64,000 nucleotides of DNA from Verticillium longisporum (lineage: Eukaryota; Ascomycota; Sordariomycetes; Glomerellales; Plectosphaerellaceae), in NCBI GenBank assembly GCA_019188255.1, contig JAETXT010000002.1, positions 6,138,001 through 6,202,000 on the forward strand, written 5' to 3'. The notes under the pieces were generated by a model, which was not told where the DNA came from, searched no databases, and saw nothing but the letters and a program-made list of their open reading frames with translations. The position numbers were made by a program, and so were the translations under genes. The stretch's first letter is position 1; every line of letters begins with the position of its first letter. Below are positions 34,359 through 50,893 of the stretch, in pieces.

Positions 34359-35673
34359 ATGGATGCCTCCTCGGTCGATGACGATCCCATCGTCGCCTCG
34401 TACAACCTTTTGCTCAACCCCGCCCTGCCGCAGGGTCGCAAGCTATGGGTCCTCCAGCAGCCGAACACAACGAACCCCGACCAGGCCCCTCCCACCGAGA
34501 TGCGCCTCAAGTCCATGGCCGGCATGGTCGAGGTGGACATCCCCCTCGACTACCAGCGCGGCTATGATCGTGACAAGGGCATGCACTGGGGCCGCCACCT
34601 CAAGAACTCCCTCGTCAGCAAGAACGGCGGCACCCACGGCCTGTCCGGCGGTTTCGGCGTCGGCGCGGCGCCCCCGCGGCAGAAGAAGCGCCAGGACGAC
34701 CGAGACGACGATCTCTTCCTCGACTGGAGCGAGGCCGTCCGCCAGGACAAGGTGCTGCGCACCCAAACAATGGGCGGCACGTGCCCGGACTCGAAGGAGG
34801 TGCAGTACATGATTGGCGTCTTCCAAGGTGGTGCGTTCTGGCTTCTTCAGCCCCCCCCTCCCCCTTCTCTTCTTAGCCGTTGGTTCGAGTGACGGTGACT
34901 GACGAGTTTTCTGCCCTTATCTAGAGGACGTACACCTGACGCCCGTCTCCAACCTCGTGCATCTCCGCCCGCAGCTCCACCACATCGACGCCGTGACGTA
35001 CCAGGAGCGCAACTCCTCGGCGGCCGCCAGCAAGGAGAACGGCGCTACCGCAGGCGGCGGCGCCGCGGCCGCCAAAGCGATTCACATGACCATCAAGCAG
35101 AGCGGCGACGGCAGCGCGGCGCAAAGCGACACCATGCTCGACCGGCTGCGGTCCGTGCAGGCGGAACACTGGCGGAAACTCAAGTACACGGACGAAAACG
35201 ACGAGGCTGCCTGGGAGGTCTACAACGAAAGCCTTCACCTCCGCGACCGGGGCGCCAAGAACGGCGCTGCTGCTGCCCCTGGAAAGGATCTCGACGATGA
35301 CCTCGACGAAGACGGCGGCTCGGAGAAGGGATCGCGTGACAAGGGAAAGGACAAGGCGGATCCGGGAGAGGAGGACGAGGGGGAGGGGAAAGAAGGAGAC
35401 GAAAAGGCGAGCAAGGCGGTCGAGACTTTGAGCATTGCGGAAAACGCCTCCAAGCTCGGCACCGACTGGAACGACGAGGACCTGCTGGAGGCTGTCAGTG
35501 GCATTGTCAAGCCCAAGCCCATCTCCAAGGAAGAGCAAAAGCGGGCGGCCGAGGAGGCTGCGGCTGCACAGGCGGCTGCCGAAGCGGCAGCCAGAGCCAG
35601 ACCCCGTGCCAGGGGTGGTGCTGTAGCACGTGGCCGTGGACGGGGCAGAGGTGCTACGACTCGTGGTGCTTGA
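34359..35673 (+). CDS. RPC37: RNA polymerase III subunit Rpc37/RPC5
   Basis: Subunit of the Pol III Rpc37-Rpc53 heterodimer, which acts in initiation and termination. Exon 1 is 34359-34830 and exon 2 is 34925-35673, with intron 34831-34924 (GTGCGT...CTAG); 406 residues. The N-terminal dimerisation domain is clear: DPIVASYNLLLNPALPQGRK, PPTEMRLKSMAGMVEVDIPL, WSEAVRQDKVLRTQTMGG, EVQYMIGVFQGEDVHLTPVS, NLVHLRPQLHHIDAV. The C-terminal half carries a long acidic/lysine-rich linker (DDDLDEDGGSEKGSRDKGKD), an Ala/Glu helix and an Arg-Gly tail (GRGRGRGATTRGA). A weaker donor three bases upstream (GTGGTG) is rejected because GTGCGT gives the expected FQGEDVHL. Intact. Confidence 0.92.
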
Positions 35674-36199
35674 TGGTCGGGTGGCTTCTACATCTTGGCC
35701 TGTGACGGTAGACGGATTCGGGCTCGCTGTGCCACCATGATACCCCTGAAAGCAGGAAGTTATTTTCAGACGGCGTTGGGACAAATTACGGGGGGTGGGG
35801 ACTGGCACTGAAATGAAACAAGGCGCATTTGCGAAATTTGCTTAACTATCGACTAAAAAAAAACTATAAGCGGCGAGGTAGCATTGTGCTACCCTCGTAC
35901 ACGCAAGGTGCGACTGGTGATCGTGTAATGTACAACGTCCTTGGGATGTGCTGCCGCAAAAGCTACCCCCTTTCCCGTTCTACACATGACTCCCTGTCAC
36001 AGCATGCCGCCTTCATGCCAGCCTCCTACTGTTGATTCAAAGTCAACAGCACCTGCCGTCCAAAGACCTGATGCACCCGATTGCATGGTCTGGGTTTGGA
36101 CGAAGCGAGTCTGGCAAGGCAACGCGGCCAGACGCTGCGGCCCGGCTCGTGGTGGACTCCCGCAATGAGCAGCCGGAGGCTTAAGGTCTAAGCTTAACC
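35674..36199. other. Intergenic region between convergent RPC37 and PAT1
   Basis: About 530 bases with only short frames; it should contain both 3' UTRs. An A9 run lies near 35856. No RNA gene was recognised. Confidence 0.5.
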
Positions 36200-38787
36200 T
36201 TACTGCAAGAGATCAACATCTAATCCAATCGAATGCATGAACAGATTGACGGTCCCAAGACGTTGAGAGGCCATGGCACCGGGAAGCGTCTTTGCATGCT
36301 CAACGGTACTGAGGACTCGATCCTTCACGGCAAGCACCAGACGCTGCTGCTGCTCGGGGTTGGCGCTGACGCCCATGGCCGCAAGAAGCTGCCACACTAT
36401 GACATCCTCGCCAGCATTGACATTACCGGGGAACATGTGAGGAAGAGTCGGCTCAATGACGTTGAAGAAGCTGCCGAACACTTGATCCCTGCAAGAGGTT
36501 GTTAGCATATTGTCACAAGATCTGTGCAGATTCGACATACCATTCGTTCCATGCCTGAGGATTACCTCCGCCAGCCTGCTTCAGCAATTCGGCGCGGCTC
36601 AGCACAAGGGTGAGCATTGAGGTTCCAACGCGAGTCTTCGCGATGCTGTCGACATTCAGCTTGGAGGTGATGATGCTGAGGACGTCTGTAACAATGTCGA
36701 TCTGAGTGTCGTTGAAGTATGCAAACAGGCTGGGCATGACGGCGAGAGAGAAGAGCTCAATATCCTCGCGCTTCTGGGCACTGAGGTTCTTCTCGCCGTG
36801 GGTGAGCTGCGCACCGTGGACGACGTCCAGAGAGTCCAGGTGGAAGATGATCATGGTAAGGATCGTCGTCCGCTGCTCGAAGCTAATGTGACGGAAGACG
36901 CGGGAAAAAACCTTCTTGCCCTTGGGGAAAGACAGGAACGCGATAAACGGGTGGACGGTCCCCTCTCGAATGGGCTCATGCACCTTGAGTTCACTCCAGA
37001 GCTTGGCGTTGAGAGCTTGGGCCTGCTCTAGCCATTCCTGGTGTTTAACATGGAAATCCTCGTCGTTTCCATCGTTGGGAGGAGGAGGAGCCTGACGAGC
37101 ATGGTCCTCCATTTGCATAATCGTGCTGTAGACACGCTCAACGTTCCTGAGAATAGCCTTGCGGTCGAGGGCGCCACCGCCGAGGGCGCGCCTTGCGTTG
37201 CTCGGCTTCTCAGGCTCACCCGAGCGCTCCGTTCGCTTGATGTTTAGGAGAGGCTTCGGCGTCTTAGAGTTGCTGAAGGAGATCTTGCCAAGGCTGCCAG
37301 CGATGACCAACTGAGGGTTCTTGGGCTTGTTCTTTGCTGCTTCAACAGCCCGCTGCACCTGTTGCTCCATTCGCTGCACATGGTTCTCAGCGGCACGACC
37401 CTGTCGACGCATCGCACCTTGGCGGCTGCCAGTCTGGAAGAGATAGGTTTGCGCAAAGTTGTTCAAGGGCTGGTTGGGGTTTTGACGTTGCCCACCGCGG
37501 ATCTGGCTGAGAACCTGGTAGTAAAAATCCTCAGCAAGGGCACCCTCGTTCGCAACATCCGTGGGGTTTCCAGTTGCGGATACAAGCTGCTGGAGCTGAA
37601 TACGAGTGATGAAGTTCTTGTCCTGCGGCGTCATGAGACCATTATCCTTGGACAGGAGCCAGATCTTGTGGTTACGTTTGGCTCGCTTAGTCTCTTGGTC
37701 GAGGAATGCTGCCTTCTCCTCTTCAGACAAGTGAGCCAAGTGCTGCTGCTGGGCCTGGGCTTGCGCCTGGGTCTGAGCCTGTTGGCCGCGGCCCATGGAA
37801 CCCTGAGACCGATGCGTAGGATGAGTGGGGACACCGATGCGGGCGGCGCCACCAGAAAGTCGGTGGGGGTTCTGGAGAACTGGGTCGGATGGGCAGGCGG
37901 GGGCTGCTGCTGTTGCTGCCGAGTTTGCGGGCTCGGGGCGCTGGGGGTAGGCTGCTTTGACTGAGGGCGCTGGAGGATGGTGACAGGGTGGCTATGGCTG
38001 GGGTGGGCAGGAGACTGGGTAGCACGCTGCTGTTCGGCTGCAGAGTAGGAATATTGGTGTTGAGCATGTTCAGGATGTCCGTAGAAGTCGCTGTGATCAG
38101 CAACGTAGTGCTGCGGGTGGTGAGTATGTTCACTACCAACGTGCTGCCCAGGCACTGTTGTTTGCTCGCGCATCGCCTTCTCAACCTCCTCCAGGCTCAT
38201 GACCTTCCGTCCAGATGCTGGGACAGGAGAAGGCTGATAAGTTGGCTGTGGCGAGGGCGTGGGCGCGAACTTCTTGGCGGGCATTCCCCAAAGCGAGGCA
38301 TCGACATGAAGATCGGGAATTGGCTCAGCTTCACGATATTTCTCGTAGCCGGTACGGACAGGGGTGCCGTAAGATTGACTGGGCTGGCTAGAGTAGTAGT
38401 TACCAGGTGCAATGGCGGACGAATGATAATCTGCAGGCGCCTGAGGTGCTCGAGGTGCCGGGCCTTGACGACTGAAAAGGACTTGTTCCTCCTCGATGGC
38501 ATCAGACACCTTGGCAGTCTGACCAAAAAGTCAAAATCCTTGCCAACGGAGGGCGCGCCCCCTGTTGGTGGGACCGCTGTCCTCGAGCCCCCGCCAAAGG
38601 TATCGTCGTTGAAGGCATCGCCACTTTCGTCAAGCTGGTCACCTAGTCCGTCGTAGGTATCTTCGAAGTCCATAGCATCGTCATTGTCGCCGGTGCGATG
38701 AGACAAGCCGGCGAAGGGGTCGTGGGCCTGGGAAAAGCCCGGGGCCGCATTGTTGTGGCGCGTCGCATCGAAACCGAAGAAAGACAT
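36200..38787 (-). CDS. PAT1: Pat1, mRNA decapping activator (frameshifted twice)
   Basis: Pat1 bridges deadenylated mRNA, the Lsm1-7 ring and the Dcp2 machinery in P-bodies. It starts MSFFGFDATRHNNAAPGFSQ (the FFGFD motif is typical) with the acidic DFEDTYDGLGDQLDESGDAF. The Pro/Gln/His-rich middle (SLEEVEKAMREQTTVPGQ, then QAQTQAQAQAQQQ) leads to the conserved C-terminal helical repeats (IIFHLDSLDVVHGAQLTHGE, LFSLAVMPSLFAYFNDTQID, FFNVIEPTLPHMFPGNVNAG). The intron is 36540-36489 (GTATGT...CTAAC...GCAG), joining NEW to DQVFGSFFN. Two bases appear lost: at the A5 run 38525-38529 (before GQTAKVSDAIEEEQ) and near 37855-37859. Restored length is 845 residues. Confidence 0.93.
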
Positions 38788-40335
38788 GATGGCTTTCTGT
38801 GTGATGTCTTTCGAGAAGAGGGGTCAAGTAGCACTATGACCGAACACGTCAGTGTGGGCTCTGTCTGAAAGCTTGCAAAACGATAGAGAAGCAGCAGTAC
38901 AGTAACCAAGCCTCGCCAGAAGCTGCAGTTTCACCTGTGATGTATTCAAGGAAAGAAAAACGGGCTTTTTTGCCTCGAGAGATTGAAAGGTAGGAAGCAC
39001 GCCAACGACAGCTCGTGGAACCCCAAAGGCGTGTTACGAAACCAGCTCGCAACCTGAATGTTGGAAATAACAGCAAGCTGGGGGCAAGAGCCCATAGAGT
39101 AGGAGATATGCCGAGAAGAAAGGCAAGATACAGATGATTATAAAAGCGCTTGTACTCACCACTAAGAGAATGAGGGGTCGGTGGTATTCGGCAGCACGGT
39201 TCTCAACCCTATCATGATGATGTCGCAAGGTCGACTAGATCGAAGGCGCGAGGGATCTCGGCAGGGATCAGAGCTATTGCAAGCTAATGTAATCGCATTC
39301 GCAAAGCAATACGAATGGCGAGAGATCTCCCGAAGAGAATGCGCCGAAGCACCAAAGTCGGCTCAAGGAAGGAAGTAGATTCAACGACGTCGATGTGTGC
39401 AGTCGATGCCAAAAACATGGTGATGCACCACTTCGATGCCGACAAAGACGTGTGGTCCTAAGCCTCCGATCTTCTCCAAGGATCATCCGGACCAATCACA
39501 GAGCGGGAAACACCATGCCCAACACCCACGGCTCCCAAAGTCACGTGATGCAGGCTGAGGGACGGTTTTGTACTCCCCCAGTCGTGGGATACCTAGATAC
39601 AACAGGTGCTTGCCAGTCAGGTATTTAGTCATTCCGAGCCAGCACATATTCGCGACCGCTGGAGATGATTTTTTTTTTTACAGGTTTGCATGGCTGATTT
39701 GAGAGCCTATGAACACCTGGCGTCTGAGACGCTCAGGTACTATGATTCACTCTGTACTGAATCGCCAATGCCACTGTCAGACTCCCTTTGAATTTGAAGT
39801 GTCGTCGTTTGTCGCAAGCGTCTTTAACAGCCATTGATAAGATAGGCGATGGTCGTCCAGCGTTCCACGTCAGCTCGTCCAAAAAGCCCCGGCGTGCCTA
39901 TACCGTCGGGATGCAAGGAATAATACCCGCTGGCCATGTTCGTGCCCCCTAGATTGCCCCCCCACTCTCCTGAGCATCCCCCTATCATGCTCTTCCGCAT
40001 TCCTGCATCCAGGTAGGAGCGCGCGTTGTCAGAGATAGAAAAAGGTACTCGGCACAAGGCCTTCCTACCCCTGAATTCAAGTACCTACGTAATTAGCACG
40101 TACCATCGCCGGGCTGAACTTTCGTATTCGTCCACTGGTCGGTCCCTCGACTCGTCTCCCGTAAAGCCTAACTGGGTCGACCACTTTTCTCCGCCGTCTC
40201 CCCTACATCTCTAGGGAGGCCACCTGTATCATCCCATCGCCTTTCGTTCTTTCCCTCCTTCAACAATCCTATCGAGATTGACCACTTTCTTCTATTCACG
40301 TTTCTTACCATCCGTTCGCGTTGAAGTCCGTCATC
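38788..40335. other. Divergent intergenic region PAT1 / mannosyltransferase gene
   Basis: About 1.55 kb. Short frames only. The mannosyltransferase side (about 40150-40330) is C/T-rich, as in a fungal leader. A GGACCAATCACAG sequence at about 39489-39501 contains a CCAAT box, which may or may not be used. A T10 run lies near 39670. No RNA gene was recognised. Confidence 0.5.
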
Positions 40336-41863
40336 ATGGTGGCAGGCTCAGCGCGCTACGTGCGATACATCCTCTTTGCCTTTTTCGTGAGTGCTCCCCG
40401 GATTGACAGAGCCGCTGCCACGCGTCTGTCAAATCCATCACACGACAAGGAAAAGCGTGATGCGCGTGTCCTTGAGGCCAGCTCCATCGCTAACTACTCT
40501 TCCACAGGGCCTCGCAATCGTCTACTTTATTACCCACTCGAGCTACGAGGGCGTTCGTCTCCAAGATGGCACATTTTCCGGCACTGCACCCGGAGGCGTC
40601 CAACCTGCAGCGCCTGCAGCCGGCGGGAAGCAGGACGCTGCCCCTGTTGCCGTGAAGCCTGCGACCCCGCCCGCTGAGCGACCGGCGATCGTCAACGACT
40701 ACGATCCCAAGGAGTTCCCCATGGCTATGAGCCCCGGTGACCCTGGTTGGAACGACATTGTTGGCACTGCTCCTGGACCTCGTGTCAATGCCACCTTTGT
40801 AACCCTTGCGAGGAACAGCGATGTTTGGGACATCGCTCGCTCCATTCGTCAGGTCGAGGACCGCTTCAACCGCCGCTACAACTACGACTGGGTCTTCCTG
40901 AACGATAAGCCTTTCGACGAGACCTTCAAGAAGGTCACGACATCGCTTGTTTCTGGAAAAACTCACTATGGCGAAATCCCCAAGGAGCACTGGTCTTTCC
41001 CTGAGTGGATCGACCAGGACAAGGCCAAGAAGGTCCGTGAGGACATGGCTCAGCGCAAGATCATCTACGGCGATTCCGTCAGCTACCGTCACATGTGCCG
41101 TTTCGAGTCTGGCTTCTTCTTCCGCCAGCCGCTCATGATGAACTACGAGTACTACTGGCGAGTCGAGCCCTCGATTGAGCTCTTCTGCGATATCCACTAC
41201 GACCCCTTCCGCGTCATGAAGGAGAACAACCGCAAGTACAGCTTCGTCTTGAGTTTGTACGAGTACAAGGAGACCATTACCACGTTGTGGGACTCGACCA
41301 AGAAATTCATGAAGAACCACCCCGAACACATTGCCGCCGACAACTCTATGGGATTCCTGAGTGACGACAACGGCGACACGTACAACAACTGTCACTTCGT
41401 AAGTATTGATCAATCGTATGCCGTAAAAGCTTCATAATGCTAACCCGTTTACAGTGGTCCAACTTCGAGATTGGTAACCTGAACTGGCTTCGCTCCAAGG
41501 CCTACGTTGACTACTTTGAGTCTCTGGACAAGGACGGTGGTTTCTTCTACGAACGTTGGGGCGACGCTCCTGTCCACTCCATCGCCGCTGGCATCATGCT
41601 TCCCAAGGACCAGATTCACTTCTTCAACGACATTGCCTATTACCACGTTCCCTTCACTCACTGCCCCACTGGGGAGAAGGTTCGCCAAGACCTCCGCTGT
41701 CATTGCAATCCCAAGGACAACTTTGACTGGAAGGGCTACTCTTGTGAGTGTTGACATCGATCCGCCAATCGGGATTGAATGCTAATAAAATACAGGCACG
41801 AGCCGCTACTTCGATATCAATGGGAAGACGAAGCCCGAGGGCTATGAGAACCAGAAGGATTAA
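40336..41863 (+). CDS. Kre2/Mnt1 family alpha-1,2-mannosyltransferase (GT15)
   Basis: Golgi type II membrane enzyme adding alpha-1,2-mannose to glycoproteins. Exons are 40336-40386, 40508-41398, 41455-41743 and 41796-41863; introns carry GTGAGT, GTAAGT and GTGAGT donors with CAG acceptors; 432 residues. The signal anchor spans the first splice junction (VRYILFAFF joined to [12 protein letters not shown]). Next is an Ala/Pro-rich stem, then the GT15 core: [60 protein letters not shown], the YWRVEP segment with the catalytic-type Glu, [35 protein letters not shown] and [16 protein letters not shown]. Intact. Which paralogue (Kre2, Ktr1, Ktr4) cannot be decided here. Confidence 0.94.
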
Positions 41864-42218
41864 GAAAATAGTGGCATATCGGGGAAATAGACTAGCTGTA
41901 CGAAAGGTGCAAGATCATGATTTTGGGGCTTCACCACCCAGACCTATTCACAAAGTGATGGGTTGAATCGGTGCGCGGATCAGGGGTGCTTTACCGTGGA
42001 ACGGCGTCAAGGCTTCTTTTGCGGTTTTGGACATTTGCTCGCTTGCCATTGCAACAAGAAAATGCCATTTGGGATCAATCAAGTAATCGCCATGCCACTT
42101 GTGAATTGTTTTACAATAAAGTACACACCGTTTTCAACAGTTCTCCGTGCTCAAGACCCAGTTCTCCGTCTTGAGCACGCAGCAGCCGCTTGCCCCCTCG
42201 TACTACCATCATGCATTT
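41864..42218. other. Short intergenic region, convergent 3' ends
   Basis: 355 bases between the stops of the mannosyltransferase and the mitochondrial S12 gene. AATAAAG at about 42116-42122 on the plus strand resembles a polyadenylation signal. At 42144-42180 there is a small imperfect inverted repeat (CCGTGCTCAAGACCCAG with CTTGAGCACGC), which could fold into a hairpin in either transcript. Confidence 0.5.
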
Positions 42219-42803
42219 TCAACCCACAACAGCCTTCTTTGGCTTAGCCGTGCCGTACTTACTGCGACTACTGACACGGTTTGCAACACCTCCAAGGTCC
42301 AATGCGCCACGGACGAGGTGGTATCGCACACCTGGGCAATCCTGACTTCTTCCACCTCGCACGAGAACAACGCTGTGCTGCTGAATGTTGTGCCCTTCAC
42401 CGGAGATGTAGGCGGTGACCTGTCGACCGTTCGAGAGACGCACACGAGCCGTTTTGCGTTGGCCCGAGTTGGGCTTCTTTGGACGCACAATGCCGACCTT
42501 GATGCATACGCCTTTGAGACCGGGGGCTCCGACGTCCGCGAGAGCGGGAGAGACGGCGTGACGAGCGCGCTTGCCTTTGCGGCAACCCTACATTTAGGTC
42601 AGTTACATGTTGGAAAGATGGGGAATGGCGTTACAAACCCGCAGGACCTGCCCTATCGTCGCATTCTGAACAGGTGTTGAGGAGAAAGCCCTGGCTTGAA
42701 AGGCCGGCCTGGCGAGGATCGAGATGGGAGAAATAGGTGCGAAAAACTGCGCTCTTCGCAGCGTTGGCGCCAAAAGCCGACTGAACATGGAGCTCGCCAT
42801 CAT
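42219..42803 (-). CDS. MRPS12: Mitochondrial ribosomal protein uS12m
   Basis: Small-subunit protein S12 of the mitochondrial ribosome, near the decoding centre. Exon 1 is 42803-42639 and codes a basic presequence ([16 protein letters not shown]...ARAFSSTP) and ATIGQVLR; the intron is 42638-42588 (GTTTGT...TGTAG); exon 2 is 42587-42219. Total 177 residues. Diagnostic motifs are [72 protein letters not shown] and [12 protein letters not shown]. In-frame Met codons at 42803, 42800 and 42788 are all possible starts; any keeps an amphipathic presequence. Intact. Confidence 0.95.
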
Positions 42804-43265
42804 AGAGTGCTGGCAATGATGGATTGAATGGCTCTCAATGGGTTGATGCGATGCTTTCGAGCTTCGCGCCTCCAGATCTCAGTCCTCCAAATTGCAACAT
42901 TACATAAGTACACGTGACATGAACTTCCTCAACTCCAGGCCGTCACATGTCGAGTCAGCAACACCGTCATTCCCGGATAAACGCCGGACTCAATGCCCCA
43001 AGCTTGCCCAGCCGGGGGTACCATGGGGATGGATATCCTCGGCTGAAGACGATCGCCCCAAGGCATGGGGCGGCATTGTAGGGGCCCTCGGTGCTGGCGA
43101 TGATCATCTCGACTTTGTCTCTCCATCCATCTTTCAGTGCTGTCTCGGTCACGACCCAACTTTAGCACTTCAATTTGAATTCACCTCCCCCCCAATCTCT
43201 GACCACTTGACCAGCAAGCTCAGAATCCCAACTCCCATCCTCATTCACAAGTACCGAGGCTCACC
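42804..43265. other. Divergent promoter region uS12m / acyl-CoA dehydrogenase
   Basis: 462 bases between the starts of two nuclear genes for mitochondrial proteins, arranged head to head. The ACAD side has C-rich stretches (CACCTCCCCCCCAATC at about 43180-43196). No specific factor site is claimed. Confidence 0.5.
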
Positions 43266-44712
43266 ATGTCTTCCCTTACACGGGTTGTTCGCCCCGCCAT
43301 GCGGAGGAGTCGCGGCGTCATGGCCATGGCCGCGGCGAGGAGTAACGCCCCCGCGAGGGTGGCGATGCCTTTCATCCAGCAGTAAGTCTTTTTATTTCTC
43401 GATAGTTCAATTGTCAACTTACATCTGTATAGGTCCTCGAAGCCCCTGTCCACGACGTCACGCCGTCAGAATGCCGACACTCTGGACATTACCGACATTC
43501 CCCCCACCCCCATCACACACTTCTCCGAGCTGGAGCTCGCCATGGCCGAGTCTGTGAACAAGTTCGCCAACGAGGTTATTGGCCCTAAGGTCCGTGAAAT
43601 GGATGAGGCCGAGAAGATGGACCCCACCGTGGTCGAGCAGCTGTTTGAGCAAGGCCTCATGGGCATCGAGATCCCCGAGGAGTACGGTGGCACGGGCGCC
43701 AACTTCACGTCCGCCGTCATTGGCATCGAGGAGCTGGCCCGTGTGGATCCTAGTGTCAGCGTCATGGTTGATGTCCACAACACACTCGTCAACACGGCCA
43801 TTATCAAGTACGGCTCACAGGCGCTGAAGAAGAAGTTCCTGCCCAAGCTGGCGACGAACACTGTCGGCAGCTTCTGCCTCAGCGAGCCCGTTAGTGGCTC
43901 CGATGCTTTTGCCATGGCTACCAAGGCGACGGAGACGGCGGATGGCTACACCATCAGCGGTGGCAAGATGTGGATCACCAACTCGATGGAGGCCGACTTC
44001 TTCATCGTCTTTGCCAACCTGGACCACAGCAAGGGATACAAGGGCATCACTGCGTTTGTCGTTGAGAAGGGCACCGAGGGCTTCTCCATTGCCAAGAAGG
44101 AGAAAAAGCTCGGTATCAAGGCCAGCAGCACCTGCGTCATCAACCTTGACGACGTGAAGATCCCCAAGGAGAACCTTCTTGGTGAGAAGGGACAGGGCTA
44201 CAAGTATGCCATCAGCCTGCTCAACGAGGGCCGCATTGGTATTGCCGCGCAGATGACCGGCCTGGCCCTTGGTTCGTGGGAGAACGCTGTCAAGTAAGTC
44301 CCTTTACCTTCGAGCAAGCGGGTGGGCTCAGTCTAACATATGCAGGTACGTTTGGAACGACCGAAAGCAGTTTGGAAAGCTCGTCGGCGAGTTCCAGGGC
44401 ATGCAGCACCAGATCGCACAGTCTTACACCGAGATCGCCGCCGCCAGGTCCCTGGTCTACAACGCGGCCCGCAAGAAGGAGGCCGGTGAGGACTTTGTCA
44501 TGGATGCCGCCATGGCGAAGCTCTATGCCTCGCAGGTCGCTGGACGTGTCAGCGGCCTCGCAATTGAGTGGATGGGTGGTATGGGTTTCGTTCGCGACGG
44601 CCCCGCGGAGAAGTTCTGGAGGGACAGCAAGATCGGCGCCATCTATGAGGGCACGAGCAACATTCAGCTTAACACGATCGCCAAGCTGCTGCAGAAAGAG
44701 TACACTGCATGA
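43266..44712 (+). CDS. Mitochondrial acyl-CoA dehydrogenase, short/branched-chain type
   Basis: FAD enzyme that oxidises short or branched acyl-CoA in mitochondria. Exons are 43266-43381, 43433-44293 and 44346-44712; introns are GTAAGT...ATAG and GTAAGT...GCAG; 447 residues. The Arg-rich N-terminus ([20 protein letters not shown]) looks like a presequence. Motifs include [40 protein letters not shown] (FAD/substrate loop), [40 protein letters not shown], and the C-terminal [20 protein letters not shown] followed by [17 protein letters not shown], whose Glu after Tyr is the catalytic-base position of short-chain members. Intact. Exact substrate is not certain (2-methylbutyryl-type is likely). 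Confidence 0.94.
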
Positions 44713-47051
44713 ACAGATGGCACTGTGAAGCATCGAATATAATAAAAGAAAAGCTTGTTCAAATATCAATCTCAGGGCGCTGGCTTGGCGTTAAGGATTC
44801 AGTTCAGATACCTGTAAGCGTAGACTTTAGTCTGTCATGACCATGCCCTTGATCTGTGGGCCTCGGGTTGTCAAGTCCCTCTTCCCGTCGTGTGACTCAA
44901 ATCGAATCAAACACTGTAGGCTGAGCGTCCAGATTGTCATAATAAGTGATTCAAATTTGATGCCTAATCTTGGGCTGGGGGGGGGGGGCTTGAAAATTGG
45001 GGAGCTAGACTCATGAGAGCCATGTTTTTTTGACTTGGATGACCTGCCGATCAATTCAGGCTGCGAATACCATACCTAAGGTAGGCGCAGCAGCAATAGG
45101 GTTCGCTTTTTGTGTGCTCGCTTTTCTTTATAACAGAGTAAGCTTAGCGAATCTAGGAGGGTTGTCCGGATTAATGCCAACTGCGACTTGACAGTGCGCT
45201 ATCTTCACTGGCGATCGACCGCTGGTCAACGATCCTTTGTCGATACGAGCTCAGGCACGAGGGATCTACATGCCCTGGAGGCCCTCTTGGCCCTGTTCTG
45301 TTGAGCAGCGCTCGGGTGTGCTCTTCGCTAAGCGGTTACGTACAGACAACGGAAATAAGATCGTCTACACCTCGTCTACGCACTGGACTGTAGAGGCTCG
45401 GGTGATGACGCGGCACCCATGCCTGTTCGTCTCTTTTCTGTCTGATTTGCAGTTGACCCGACATCGTATAAGTTCATGTGCGAGACCTTCACAAACGTGA
45501 AGGTGACCAAAACCACAGTGGCCTACCAAAACTAGTGGACAACTGTCATTATGGCGTAGGGTAATGTTCTGGAGCGTTCCTCCCCGAATGTCCCTGCACA
45601 TCCCTACCTAGTTGAACTCTCGGCCTGGCTGGAATGTGGTTGGGGTGGACAACCCCCGACGTGTCCGGCGTATGAAGATGATAGGCAGGCATGATATGTG
45701 ACATGTGTGTGTGAGGCTGCGTAGTGCACAATCACACTCACCGCGACGCACATCAGGAAGGACAGACACAGCTCTTGAAGCATAAGTGCCCCTCTTGTGG
45801 CGCGTTGCAGCTCTACGCCTTGCAACTTGTGGTTGTGGTGGTGGTGGTGGTGGTGGTGGTGTGTGCGGAGAGCCTTGAGGCCAGTCCTAGAGGGCGCTGA
45901 GTGGGTTTTCGTTGCTCTGGCGTGGGGATCTAGGACTTTCGGTAGTCGGACGGGCGCCTGTGCTGCGGTCGGATCAGTCGCCAATGACGACGTCAGGACC
46001 AAGGTAGTCTGAGACAGCGAGTGTCCTACAAGAGTAAGAATCGGACAAGCCTTGGAAGGGCTTTATTTGTCACGTCTGGCGAATATTCTGCATGCTGCGC
46101 AGTCAGTTATACTTGCCTGCTAGGCGAACTGCAGTCAAGAGTGTCAGGTACCACATTGAAAGATGGCAAGGACGCAGCGAATAAGTCATCTGATATATCG
46201 CGGAGATGTACGTTGAAGAGGTGCTTTGGTTCGCACCATTTGTGGTGACCGAGCAGCCTCTGACGCCATCACAGAGTGGAAGCCCACGGAGGACGGCTAA
46301 AGCAGGCATGAGCCAGGGAGGCCTTATAGCGGGCACGGACGCTGTAAGGGACACCTAATCTGCCGAACATTAGCGACCAGTGCCCTACCGGGGATCAGTA
46401 TCTTCAGCCCATCTTTGCAGAAGCAGGGCACGTCAGGCATCGAAGAGCATGCCACCCCTGTACCTGCCCGAGGCAAGGCCTGTTTAGCTGCCAGGGCAAA
46501 TTCCCATTTGTCCTTCCTATGGGCTCTGGCAAGTCAGTGGCCGAGCCCCCCTCCATGCCCATGCCCATCCCACCTCACCTGCAGCGCGAAACCAGACATG
46601 GGCCTGCTCACCCCGCTTTGCTCCTCCTACTGATCAATGAGCTACGTTTATCCTACCTCCCCCCCCTCTCTTGCAACTCGCACCACCAACACACGCAACA
46701 TTTGTTGTGATCTGCCGCACGGCTTCGACCTCACCTACTGTCTCGTGCTTCCCAGCCTCCAGTAGCACGACTACGAGCCGGCCTCATTGCTGCTTTATTC
46801 GACATCCACAGCAGTATTACTTTCGACATCTTACCCAGGACAACCCTGTCGAGGCAATAGTGGTACGGGGTGACGGCGTCGGTGCGAGTTGATACACCAA
46901 ACGAGCAAAACGCGCCAACAAACCCCTCGAACGACAGGCATAGGCTGCATCTAGACCTCGCAGCCTCGACCAGCTGAAGGCACTCATTCTTATCGACCTG
47001 TCTCGACAGCTTTGACCCCGCGCGTGGCTACGCGCAACCCTTTTGCCCACC
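44713..47051. other. Long intergenic region, PKC1 5' side
   Basis: About 2.3 kb without a convincing gene. Short frames only. A G-run of about 12-13 lies at 44976-44988, and a (GGT)n tract at 45835-45861. From about 46530 to 47050 the plus strand is rich in C/T and CACCAC, consistent with a long PKC1 leader. No tRNA was seen. Confidence 0.5.
45835..45861. repeat. (GGT)n microsatellite
   Basis: About nine TGG/GGT units in an intergenic region. Confidence 0.88.

Positions 47052-50893
<3,842 letters not shown>

Noticed and set aside
40490..41413. Long minus-strand open frame (307 codons) opposite the mannosyltransferase gene
   Set aside because: It is a mirror of GC-rich third codon positions on the coding strand, has no known domain, and crosses the real introns.
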